From Sphingobacteriia bacterium (GTDB lineage Bacteria; Bacteroidota; Bacteroidia; Chitinophagales; Chitinophagaceae), in contig REAV01000032.1 in the NCBI GenBank assembly GCA_004294465.1, positions 1 to 6,371 of the forward strand: a stretch of DNA of 6,371 nt, written 5' to 3'. Positions 1-6,350 of the stretch are shown piece after piece. The notes under the pieces are model-generated. The model was not told where the DNA came from and did not search any database. It saw only the letters and a program-made list of their open reading frames with translations. Both the position numbers and the translations under genes were made by a program. How positions within the stretch are numbered: the first letter of the stretch is position 1; each line of letters begins with the position of its first letter.

Positions 1-845
1 GAATTTACCCGGAAATGATTGGTGTAGATTCTAATGAACAAATACGTTTTTTTGCCTTGATCATTGCATCAGTATGTATTGCAGCGGCAGGTTATATCAT
101 CAATGATTATTTTGATCATAATATTGATCAAATCAATAAGCCCGATAAAGTAGTAGTCAATCGAATCATCAGCCGACGTTGGGTTATTTTCTGGCATATG
201 CTATTGAGTTTGTTAGGATTGTATTTAACAGCTTATGCTTTACCGCTAAGTCAATATTGGCATTTGGTATTAGGCAATATGGCAGCTATCATTGCTCTTT
301 GGTTTTATTCTACCACATTTAAAAAGAAATTATTGATTGGGAATGTGATTATTTCTCTGTTAACAGCTTGGGTAATTATTGTATTGTTTTTTTCAAAGTT
401 TCCCTTGGATGGAGCTTTAATAAATGTTGATCAACACCAGCGTGTACGTTTCTTTAGACTTATGGTGCTTTATGCTTCTTTTGCATTTGTAATTTCATTA
501 ATAAGAGAAGTAATAAAAGATATGGAAGATATTTCTGGTGATCAAAAATATGGATGCACCACAATGCCGATTGTTTGGGGAGTTAATGCAACGAAAGTTT
601 TTGTAGCAGTTTGGATCATTGTGTTAATCGCAGCTTTGGTGATTTTACAATTATATGTATTGGGAATGGGTTGGTGGTTAAGTGCTTTGTATTGCATTTT
701 ATTAATTGTTTTACCTTTGGTACTTGTTTTGAAGAAATTATATAAAGCAGAGAAACCAACAGACTATCATCAACTGAGTAGTTTGGTAAAACTGATTATG
801 TTTACAGGAATTTTATCAATGTTCTTTTTTAGGTATTATCAATAA
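1..845 (+). CDS. UbiA-family prenyltransferase, probably geranylgeranylglycerol-phosphate geranylgeranyltransferase (5'-partial)
   Basis: This is an integral membrane prenyltransferase that transfers a polyprenyl chain from its diphosphate to an acceptor. Bacteroidota members of this group are usually named as the archaeal-type digeranylgeranylglyceryl phosphate synthase. Counting from the first Met in the window (base 15), the first Asp-rich motif NDYFDHNID is at residues 30-38 and the second, KDMEDISGD, is at 168-176. These are the Mg/diphosphate-binding sites. Hydrophobic helices surround both. The gene is cut by the window edge: the frame is open upstream of the ATG (codons for I-Y-P-E from base 3), and only one helix precedes the first motif where the family has two, so roughly 35-45 N-terminal residues including helix 1 are missing. 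The ATG at 15 is therefore probably an internal Met. It lies 7 bases upstream of maf on the same strand, so they are probably in one operon. The family is certain; the exact acceptor is not, and a menaquinone- or heme-type acceptor cannot be strictly excluded. Confidence 0.86.
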   Translation, partial: IYPEMIGVDSNEQIRFFALIIASVCIAAAGYIINDYFDHNIDQINKPDKVVVNRIISRRWVIFWHMLLSLLGLYLTAYALPLSQYWHLVLGNMAAIIALWFYSTTFKKKLLIGNVIISLLTAWVIIVLFFSKFPLDGALINVDQHQRVRFFRLMVLYASFAFVISLIREVIKDMEDISGDQKYGCTTMPIVWGVNATKVFVAVWIIVLIAALVILQLYVLGMGWWLSALYCILLIVLPLVLVLKKLYKAEKPTDYHQLSSLVKLIMFTGILSMFFFRYYQ

Positions 846-852
846 TATTTGC

Positions 853-1443
853 ATGAAGGAAATTATTCTGGCTTCTCAATCTCCTAGAAGAAAATTACTA
901 TTGGAATGGGCTGAAATTTCGTTTAAAATTGTTGTTAAAGCAACAGATGAATCTTTTCCTGATAATTTAGAAGTTGAAAAAGTGCCGATTCATATTGCAA
1001 TGAATAAAGCAAAAGCAGTCATTGAGTTTTTAGAAAAGTTACATAATTCAGAACCTGAAACCATTGTATTAGCTGCTGACACCATTGTTGTTTTAGACAA
1101 TCAAGTGATCAATAAACCTGCCGATAGGGCTGAAGCTGTTTCGATACTAAGCAGATTGTCTGGACAAAACCATCGGGTTATTACTGGCGTTGTTTTAAAG
1201 AATGCGTTTAAAGAACATGCTTTTTCGGTAACTACCCATGTTCAGTTTCATCCGCTCACGCTCGAGCAAATCGAATTTTATGTAGATCAATACAAACCCT
1301 ATGATAAAGCAGGGGCTTATGCAATTCAAGAATGGATCGGGGTTGTGGGAATTGCATCAATCAATGGCGATTTTTATAATGTGATGGGCTTGCCAGTATC
1401 CTCCGTAGTTCAGGCATTAACATTATTCGAAAACGATTTGTAG
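853..1443 (+). CDS. maf: Maf family nucleotide pyrophosphatase (dTTP/UTP pyrophosphatase type)
   Basis: This cytosolic enzyme hydrolyses non-canonical or excess nucleoside triphosphates (in the YhdE-type subgroup dTTP, UTP and modified pyrimidine nucleotides) to the monophosphate and diphosphate. The 196-residue length is normal for the family. Visible motifs are the N-terminal ASQSPRR loop (residues 7-13), the acidic TDE (31-33), AADT with the probable catalytic Asp76, NKP (87-89), LSGQ.H (102-107), DKAGAYAIQ (151-159) and the terminal NGDFYNVMGLP (171-181). The DKAGAY.IQ segment resembles E. coli YhdE more than YceF, which is why the pyrimidine-specific type is favoured; this is an inference. 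The start at 853 puts the SPRR loop at the usual distance from the N terminus. There is no Shine-Dalgarno sequence. It follows the UbiA gene by 7 bases and converges on the osmC-like gene. Confidence 0.93.
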   Translation: MKEIILASQSPRRKLLLEWAEISFKIVVKATDESFPDNLEVEKVPIHIAMNKAKAVIEFLEKLHNSEPETIVLAADTIVVLDNQVINKPADRAEAVSILSRLSGQNHRVITGVVLKNAFKEHAFSVTTHVQFHPLTLEQIEFYVDQYKPYDKAGAYAIQEWIGVVGIASINGDFYNVMGLPVSSVVQALTLFENDL

Positions 1444-1472
1444 GCAACGATTTACATAGAATTGGGGTCTAA

Positions 1473-1877
1473 TTACCAATTGAAGCTGAATTCGCGTTCA
1501 CAATCAGGATGTAAAGTTCTTTCAACAGGGCAGGTTCGGGCGGTATTTTCCAAAATGGCTTTTTCTTTATCATCAATTTGAAGACTTTTTGGAAAATGGA
1601 TATGAACTACAATTTTGCTGATTCTTCTTGGGTCGGAAGCCATTATTTTAGTTACATCGGCGGTTGTTCCATCCAGTAAAATGTTCATTGAACGGGCTTT
1701 AATACCCATGGTGGTAATCATACAAGTGGCCAACGCAGTAGCCACCAGATCGGTAGGGGAAAATCTTTCTCCCTTTCCTTGGTTGTCGGTTGGAGCATCG
1801 GTTTCAATGATGGTTCCACTTTGGAGATGGGTAGCTGTGGTCCTTAAATCGGAATTATAAATAATTTGTGAAGTCAT
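1473..1877 (-). CDS. OsmC family protein (peroxide-detoxification fold)
   Basis: This is a small cytosolic protein of the OsmC/Ohr superfamily; characterised members reduce organic hydroperoxides with a pair of cysteines. The 134 residues match the single-domain family. Both signature cysteines are present: Cys52 in ALATCMITTMG, on the buried helix, and Cys116 in ARTCPVERTLHP. Glu37 in the GERFSPTDL loop precedes the first cysteine. A third cysteine, Cys126 (HPDCEREF), lies near the C terminus and is not one of the usual catalytic pair. It looks closer to the general OsmC/YhfA-like group than to true Ohr, so the physiological substrate is open. It is convergent with maf (29 bases between stops) and divergent from the exported-protein gene across 39 bases. 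The first in-frame ATG gives a full-length domain. Confidence 0.9.
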   Translation of the reverse strand: MTSQIIYNSDLRTTATHLQSGTIIETDAPTDNQGKGERFSPTDLVATALATCMITTMGIKARSMNILLDGTTADVTKIMASDPRRISKIVVHIHFPKSLQIDDKEKAILENTARTCPVERTLHPDCEREFSFNW

Positions 1878-1893
1878 TGCATCAATTTTGACC

Positions 1894-1901
1894 TAAATTT
1901 A
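1894..1901. promoter_or_regulatory. Possible shared -7 promoter element in the divergent gap
   Basis: TAAATTTA lies in the 39-base gap between the divergent osmC-like gene and the exported-protein gene. It matches the Bacteroidota -7 consensus TAnnTTTG at seven of eight positions and, being a perfect palindrome, does so on both strands. No convincing -33 TTTG sits at the usual spacing on either strand, and the leaders would be only about 10 bases. The call is tentative. Confidence 0.25.
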
Positions 1902-1916
1902 CACGTAACAAATCAC

Positions 1917-2747
1917 ATGGAAGTGAAGAAACTAATTTTTGTATTTTTTTTATTTTCAAGCATCACAATGAAGGCACAGCAAAAACCTGTTCCTGAAACT
2001 GCTTCGAGTAAGTACCAAAAGAAAGTAGAGAAAAGAGAAAAAATCAATCAATTAATTAAGCAAGAAGAAGAGGGTGCATTGATTTTCGATAAACAAAGTG
2101 CATTTTCTATTAAGCTCAATACAGACGGTTGGGGTTTCGCTTATGAAAAAGGAAAATACAAGACCACTAATAAGACAAGTCTTTGGTGGCTTGAGTTTGG
2201 AGAACGCAAAAGCGTAAAAGAAGAAAGGGTTCCTACTATATCTGCATCTCAGGGTTTCATTATTGTATCCAGTTATATTTATGGAAAACAAAATAATTTC
2301 TATTATCTCAAAGCAGGATTTGGTCAACAAAAACTAATTGGGGGCAAAGGGAATAAAAATGGGGTAGCTGTGTCAGCTATTTATGGTGGAGGCCTTAGCC
2401 TGGGAATGCTAAAGCCCTATTATTTAGAAATACAGAATCCAACCAATGGCGCCAGGGAATCTATCCGATATACCCCTGCCAATGAAAGTCTATTTTTAGA
2501 TCCAACCGTTATTCTGGGTAAAAGTGGATTAGGAAAGGGCCTTGGGGAAATTAAATATGTGCCAGGGGCTCATGTGAGAACCGCTTTAAGATTCGATTAT
2601 GGAAGGTACAATGAAGTCTTGTCTGCCATTGAAATAGGGCTGAATGCGGAGTTTTATTCCCAGAAAATGCCCGTTGTGCTATTAAACAAAGAGAATAATT
2701 TCTTTTTTAATGCTTATGCTGCAATCACTTTCGGTAAAAGAAAGTAA
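1917..2747 (+). CDS. Exported beta-rich protein of unknown function, probable outer-membrane protein
   Basis: I do not recognise a named family. The N terminus (MEVKK, then a hydrophobic stretch to about residue 18, then MKAQQ) is a signal peptide of the Bacteroidota style, with probable cleavage near Ala20-Gln21. No lipobox cysteine is present; the protein has no cysteine in that region. Residues 32-53 are highly charged and probably helical (KYQKKVEKREK). The rest alternates hydrophobic/aromatic and polar residues with glycine-rich turns (e.g. AIYGGGLSLGM at 154-164), as in a small beta-barrel. It ends in an aromatic strand, FFFNAYAAITFGKRK, typical of barrel C termini. The 276 residues are compatible with about 10-12 strands. 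It sits 34 bases upstream of lipA on the same strand, but a promoter-like box between them suggests lipA can be expressed separately. The localisation is inferred. Confidence 0.75.
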   Translation: MEVKKLIFVFFLFSSITMKAQQKPVPETASSKYQKKVEKREKINQLIKQEEEGALIFDKQSAFSIKLNTDGWGFAYEKGKYKTTNKTSLWWLEFGERKSVKEERVPTISASQGFIIVSSYIYGKQNNFYYLKAGFGQQKLIGGKGNKNGVAVSAIYGGGLSLGMLKPYYLEIQNPTNGARESIRYTPANESLFLDPTVILGKSGLGKGLGEIKYVPGAHVRTALRFDYGRYNEVLSAIEIGLNAEFYSQKMPVVLLNKENNFFFNAYAAITFGKRK

Positions 2748-2749
2748 TG

Positions 2750-2757
2750 TAAATTTG
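2750..2757 (+). promoter_or_regulatory. Putative -7 promoter element for lipA
   Basis: TAAATTTG fits the Bacteroidota sigma-factor -7 consensus TAnnTTTG exactly and begins two bases after the upstream stop codon. A TTTC at 2729-2732 is a near match to the -33 TTTG, with a 17-base spacer, slightly shorter than the typical 19. Transcription would start near 2763, leaving a leader of about 18 bases before the lipA ATG. The box match is seen; its function is inferred. Confidence 0.45.
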
Positions 2758-2776
2758 TGCTTCATTTCACACAAAT
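2753..2776. promoter_or_regulatory. Inverted repeat upstream of lipA, possible operator
   Basis: A perfect 7-bp dyad, ATTTGTG (2753-2759) and CACAAAT (2770-2776), with a 10-base spacer, fills most of the 34-base gap before lipA. It overlaps the end of the TAAATTTG box and would straddle the predicted transcription start. Shifted by one base it also contains TGTGC-N6-TCACA (2756-2771), nine of ten matches to the CRP-family core TGTGA-N6-TCACA. No U-tract follows, so it does not look like an intrinsic terminator. An operator is possible but unproven. Confidence 0.35.
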
Positions 2777-2781
2777 AATAC

Positions 2782-3714
2782 ATGCAAGAATTACCAGTTA
2801 TTTCTACAATAGATACTACAGTACAAGAAGAATTACCACTTAAAAAACCCAATTGGTTAAGGGTTAAATTACCATTGGGAGAAAGCTACAAACATGTAAG
2901 AGGGTTAGTAGACAAGCATAAATTGCATACCATTTGCGAAAGCGGAAATTGCCCTAATATGGGTGAATGCTGGGGTGAAGGCACAGCCACATTCATGATC
3001 TTAGGAAATGTATGTACAAGAAGTTGTGGATTTTGTGCAGTAGCAACAGGCCGCCCAGGTTCTGTTGATTGGGACGAACCGCAAAGAGTAGCAGAAGCCA
3101 TTCATTTAATGAAGGTAAAACATGCGGTAGTTACCAGTGTTGATAGAGACGAATTGAAAGATGGTGGATCCATCATTTGGTACAATACCATCAAAGCCAT
3201 TAAAAACCTCAACCCCGATACTACATTAGAAACCCTGATCCCAGATTTTAGAGGATTTAAAGACCAGATTCAACGCATCATCGATGCAGCTCCAGAAGTG
3301 GTGAGCCATAATATGGAAACGGTAGAACGCATTACCAAACAAGTAAGAATTCAGGCAAAATATCGCAGGAGCTTAGAAGTTTTGGAGACTCTTAAACAAG
3401 GAGGCATGCGAACCAAAACTGGTATCATGTTGGGTTTAGGAGAAACAAAAGAAGAAGTTATTCAAACAATGCAGGATTTGGTAAATGTAGGTACCGATGT
3501 ATTAACAATTGGACAATATTTACAACCCACTAAAAAACATTTGAAAGTACAACGTTTTGTGCACCCCGATGAATTTGCAGAACTCAGAGAGATTGGTTAC
3601 ACTATTGGATTTGATTATGTAGAGAGCGGCCCCTTGGTGCGTTCTTCTTACCACAGTGAAAAACATGTTATACCTGGATACGGAAAAAATGTTTGGTTGA
3701 ACAATAATTTGTAG
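2782..3714 (+). CDS. lipA: Lipoyl synthase (radical SAM)
   Basis: LipA inserts two sulfur atoms into protein-bound octanoyl groups, making the lipoyl cofactor of 2-oxoacid dehydrogenases and the glycine cleavage system; it acts in the cytosol. All ligands are present. Cys52, Cys57 and Cys63 ([12 protein letters not shown], the CX4CX5C pattern) hold the auxiliary, sacrificial 4Fe-4S cluster. Cys78, Cys82 and Cys85 (CTRSCGFC, the CX3CX2C pattern) hold the SAM-binding cluster. The C-terminal RSSY at 287-290 supplies the serine ligand of the auxiliary cluster. The 310 residues match the family. The start at 2782 leaves a 22-residue variable leader before PNWLRVKLP, the usual beginning of conserved sequence. 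There is no Shine-Dalgarno sequence; the upstream stretch is A-rich. No lipB is visible nearby. The first DUF4239 gene follows 20 bases after the stop, close enough for read-through. Confidence 0.97.
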   Translation: MQELPVISTIDTTVQEELPLKKPNWLRVKLPLGESYKHVRGLVDKHKLHTICESGNCPNMGECWGEGTATFMILGNVCTRSCGFCAVATGRPGSVDWDEPQRVAEAIHLMKVKHAVVTSVDRDELKDGGSIIWYNTIKAIKNLNPDTTLETLIPDFRGFKDQIQRIIDAAPEVVSHNMETVERITKQVRIQAKYRRSLEVLETLKQGGMRTKTGIMLGLGETKEEVIQTMQDLVNVGTDVLTIGQYLQPTKKHLKVQRFVHPDEFAELREIGYTIGFDYVESGPLVRSSYHSEKHVIPGYGKNVWLNNNL

Positions 3715-3734
3715 TAATTTAAAACCCTAAAACA

Positions 3735-4535
3735 ATGCTCTTGGTAAACACCTCTATTATTTACAGTACAGAAGCTTTTGTATTATGCCCACTCCTTATG
3801 TTGGGTATGTTTATTATGGTAAAAATTGGCCATTATCTCCGCTTAAAAAGTACGAGAGAATATGAAGCTATGGGTTCTATTGAAGGATCCAGTTATGGTT
3901 TGTTAGGGCTGATTCTGGCATTTACTTTTGGAATGTCTTCAACCCGCTACGATAATCGCAGAGCTGTTATTGTAGAAGAAGTAAATAATATTGCTGGTGC
4001 CATGTTGAGAGTAGAAGGAATTTCCAACGATTCTATCAAACATGCATTTTACCTTGATTATCGTGATTTAGTGGATCTGCGAATCAAAACCAATGTAACT
4101 AAAATATTCGATCCGCAATATGATTCTGTTCGTTTTGCTTCTTATAAAGTAGTAAGAAAACTGATTCGTCATGCCAATGATCTAGCTAAAATTCCCGAAT
4201 ACAATTATTCGGCTTATCAAATGGTTGCTGCATTAATTAAAGTGAATGAATCTATAACAACTAGATACAACGCAATGAATTCCACAGTTCCAGACGCAAT
4301 TATTTGGTTGCTGATTATTTTTGCTTTGTCTTGTAGTTTGTTTGCAGGATTTTCTTTTCCAAAAGATAAGCGAGTGAATTGGTTACCGGTATTGAGTTTT
4401 ATTTTATTTACTGGTGTGGTTATTTATATTATTTTAGATTTAGACCGACCAAAGCGTGGATTTATTGATTTGAGCTTTCAATATCAAAGAATCGTCGATT
4501 TAAAAATGATGCTTCCTAAAGATTTAGAAAATTAG
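3735..4535 (+). CDS. DUF4239 (bestrophin-like domain) membrane protein, copy 1
   Basis: This is a four-helix inner-membrane protein of the DUF4239 family, which is distantly related to bestrophin-type channels by domain naming; no activity is established for it. Hydrophobic segments lie at about residues 14-34 and 52-67, then after a long soluble region at about 188-206 and 215-233. Family hallmarks are GLLGLILAFTFGM (55-67) followed by the charged RYDNRRAVIVEE stretch, the NNIAGAMLRV segment, and DLDRPKRGFIDLS just after the last helix. The soluble region between helices 2 and 3 is mostly helical and charged. The 266 residues are full length. It is a clear paralog of the gene 7 bases downstream, with matching motif order throughout. 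It starts 20 bases after lipA with an A-rich upstream region (CCCTAAAACA) and no visible terminator between them. Confidence 0.83.
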   Translation: MLLVNTSIIYSTEAFVLCPLLMLGMFIMVKIGHYLRLKSTREYEAMGSIEGSSYGLLGLILAFTFGMSSTRYDNRRAVIVEEVNNIAGAMLRVEGISNDSIKHAFYLDYRDLVDLRIKTNVTKIFDPQYDSVRFASYKVVRKLIRHANDLAKIPEYNYSAYQMVAALIKVNESITTRYNAMNSTVPDAIIWLLIIFALSCSLFAGFSFPKDKRVNWLPVLSFILFTGVVIYIILDLDRPKRGFIDLSFQYQRIVDLKMMLPKDLEN

Positions 4536-4542
4536 CAGGGTT

Positions 4543-5325
4543 ATGGTAAGCTCCTTTATTTATAATACCGATGCAGCATTATTGTGTTTGTTTTTATTCA
4601 TCAGCATGTTATTGCTTATTGCTGTTGGCTATTTCCTTCATCTAAAATCAAACATGAGCGACGAAGGTATCGGTGTTGTTGAAGGTGCATTATTTGGATT
4701 GTTGGGATTAATCATGGCTTTTACTTTTGGAATGGCGGGTAGCAGATTTGAAAGTAAACGTTTGGTTATTACAGAGGAGGCCAATGCAATTGGTACAGCG
4801 TACTTGAGGGTAGATTTGTACCAGAATGATTCTGTTAAAACCGTTTTTAGAAATCATTTTAAACAATATATAGAAGCAAGGATAGAAAGCTATGAAGTTG
4901 GGTATAATCCTCCTATGCGAGAAATTTTAAAATCCAAATCAGATAGCATTAGTAAGCAAATATGGAATTATACAACAGCGTTATCCAAGCAACCAAATAA
5001 TTATATACCTACCATGCAAATGGTGCCTGCTTTGAATGAAATGATTGATATTGTTACAACCAGGGAGTCAGCATTAAAAGCAAGAGTGCCTGATAGTATT
5101 ATATGGTTAATGTTTTTAATGATTTTGGCTTGTAGTTTTTTAATTGGCTTTTCTATTCCTGTGAATAAAAAAGTAAATTTTATTTCCATTGTAGGATTTA
5201 TTGTTCTATCATTATTGGTTGTTTATGTGATTTTAGATTTAGATCGCCCATCACGTGGTCTAATTAATTTGTCGGAACAAAATAAAGTAATTATAGACCT
5301 TCGAAAAATGTTGCCTACAAGCTGA
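4543..5325 (+). CDS. DUF4239 (bestrophin-like domain) membrane protein, copy 2
   Basis: This is the second tandem member of the DUF4239 family, 260 residues, with the same architecture as its upstream paralog: hydrophobic segments at about 11-33 and 50-64, a soluble helical middle, then about 186-204 and 211-231. Shared blocks include GLLGLIMAFTFGM, SRFESKR...TEEANAIGTAYLRV, QMVPALNEM...TTRESALKARVPDSIIWL and DLDRPSRGLINLS, with a common C-terminal IIDLRKMLP. Its EEANAIGTAYLR segment is closer to the family consensus than copy 1 (EEVNNIAGAMLR), suggesting copy 1 has diverged more; this is an inference. It starts 7 bases after copy 1, and its TGA stop shares a base with the next ATG (TGATG), so translation of the phosphodiesterase-like gene is probably coupled to it. 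Its molecular function is unknown; heteromer formation with copy 1 is plausible but untested. Confidence 0.84.
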   Translation: MVSSFIYNTDAALLCLFLFISMLLLIAVGYFLHLKSNMSDEGIGVVEGALFGLLGLIMAFTFGMAGSRFESKRLVITEEANAIGTAYLRVDLYQNDSVKTVFRNHFKQYIEARIESYEVGYNPPMREILKSKSDSISKQIWNYTTALSKQPNNYIPTMQMVPALNEMIDIVTTRESALKARVPDSIIWLMFLMILACSFLIGFSIPVNKKVNFISIVGFIVLSLLVVYVILDLDRPSRGLINLSEQNKVIIDLRKMLPTS

Positions 5326-6269
5326 TGCGAATTTTTCAGATTATCCTCTTGCTTTTTCCGATTTTTTGTTCTTCACAAATACAATGGGTGAATGTAGATG
5401 CTGAGTATCAACCCTTGCCCAACGGAGTTCATGTATATTTTTCCAATGATTCAATAGAAGGTAAGCCTAGTCGGGCTTTTTATGTAAGTGCCAATTTAAA
5501 AGAACCTTCATTGAGTTTTACTACCCAAGTGGGAAATGGAAAAAGATATACGCCTGCTGAATATTTTACCAAAGAATCCAATCCATTGTTGGTGGTGAAC
5601 GCTACTTTTTTTGAATTTGTACGCAATAGCAATTTAAATATGGTGGTGAAAGATGGAAAAATACTTGCTTATAATTTGCATACCATTGCTGGTAAAGGAA
5701 AAGATACATTAACCTATCGGCATCCTTTTGGAAGTGCAATTGGTATTTCAAAATCCAGAAAAGCAGATATTGTTTGGTCTTATACCTATTCATCGAGTAA
5801 ATATCCATTGGCTATTCAAACGCCTATTAATGCTATCAAAGATTCTTCTTCAAAATTATTCAAATCAACAGTGCAGGCAGCAGGTGATTTTAAAAAATGG
5901 AAAATACAAACAGCCATTGGTGGCGGCCCTGTATTGGTGCAAGAAGGAAAAATAAAGATCAGTAATAATGAGGAATTGAAATTTTCGGGTAAAGCGCTCT
6001 ACGATAAACATCCAAGAACAGCGATGGGTTATACCAAAGATGGTCAATTGATTGTAATGGCTGTAGAAGGTAGATTTCCTGGAAAAGCAGAAGGCGTAAA
6101 CTTAGAACAATTGGCAAAAATATTGATCGGTGTTGGTTGCGAAGAAGCAATGAATTTAGATGGGGGAGGTAGTAGTTGTTTATTGGTTAACGGAAAACAA
6201 ACCATCACCCCGAGCGATAAAGAAGGACAGAGACCTGTACCAGCGGTTTTTTTGATAAAAAACAAATAA
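5325..6269 (+). CDS. Secreted phosphodiester glycosidase family protein (NAGPA domain)
   Basis: This protein belongs to the family of the mammalian uncovering enzyme (N-acetylglucosamine-1-phosphodiester alpha-N-acetylglucosaminidase). Bacterial members are exported and are thought to cleave sugar phosphodiesters, but their substrates are mostly unknown. A signal peptide occupies residues 1 to about 18 (MRIFQIILLLFPIFCSSQ). Cys15 is preceded by Phe rather than Gly/Ala, so a lipoprotein is less likely than a periplasmic or secreted protein. Domain hallmarks run in order: VVNATFFEF (90-98), TAIGGGPVLVQEGK (196-209), HPRTAMGYTKDG (229-240), MAVEGR (245-250), EAMNLDGGGSSCLLVNG (274-290) and RPVPAVFLI (303-311). 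The 314 residues cover the complete domain with no extra module. It overlaps the preceding DUF4239 gene by one base. A heptamer array starts four bases after its stop. Confidence 0.88.
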   Translation: MRIFQIILLLFPIFCSSQIQWVNVDAEYQPLPNGVHVYFSNDSIEGKPSRAFYVSANLKEPSLSFTTQVGNGKRYTPAEYFTKESNPLLVVNATFFEFVRNSNLNMVVKDGKILAYNLHTIAGKGKDTLTYRHPFGSAIGISKSRKADIVWSYTYSSSKYPLAIQTPINAIKDSSSKLFKSTVQAAGDFKKWKIQTAIGGGPVLVQEGKIKISNNEELKFSGKALYDKHPRTAMGYTKDGQLIVMAVEGRFPGKAEGVNLEQLAKILIGVGCEEAMNLDGGGSSCLLVNGKQTITPSDKEGQRPVPAVFLIKNK

Positions 6270-6273
6270 AAAA

Positions 6274-6350
6274 GATAAGAGATAAAAGATAAGAGATAAG
6301 AGATAAAAGATAAAAGATAAGAGATAAAAGATAAGCGATAAAAGATAATA
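6274..6350. repeat. Tandem heptamer array, GATAARA x 11
   Basis: Eleven consecutive 7-base units run without a gap. In order their variants are GATAAGA, GATAAAA, GATAAGA, GATAAGA, GATAAAA, GATAAAA, GATAAGA, GATAAAA, GATAAGC, GATAAAA and the degenerate GATAATA. The first five bases are invariant and nearly all variation is A/G at position 6. The array is purine-rich on the + strand, and every unit carries a TAA, so all three + frames are closed. It begins four bases after the stop of the phosphodiester glycosidase gene. Another GATAAAA (6254-6260) lies inside the last codons of that gene but out of register. The remaining 21 bases to the window edge hold nothing recognisable. Confidence 0.93.

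Noticed and set aside
15..17. The ATG at base 15 as the true start of the UbiA-family gene.
   Set aside because: The frame is open to the window edge, and starting here would remove the first transmembrane helix that normally precedes the first Asp-rich motif.
1460..1481. Inverted repeat AATTGG-N10-CCAATT between the convergent maf and osmC-like genes, as a bidirectional terminator.
   Set aside because: The stem is only six AT-rich pairs with a 10-base loop and no T-tract, and the right arm lies inside the last codons of the osmC-like gene.
1615..1860. Plus-strand open frame of 81 codons opposite the osmC-like gene.
   Set aside because: It lies wholly within the antisense of a gene with both catalytic cysteine motifs and shows no family features of its own.
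5602..6150. Several short open frames on both strands inside the phosphodiester glycosidase gene.
   Set aside because: They overlap a gene whose frame carries all NAGPA-domain motifs. Their translations are low-complexity and rich in aromatic or cysteine residues, as expected of shadow frames.
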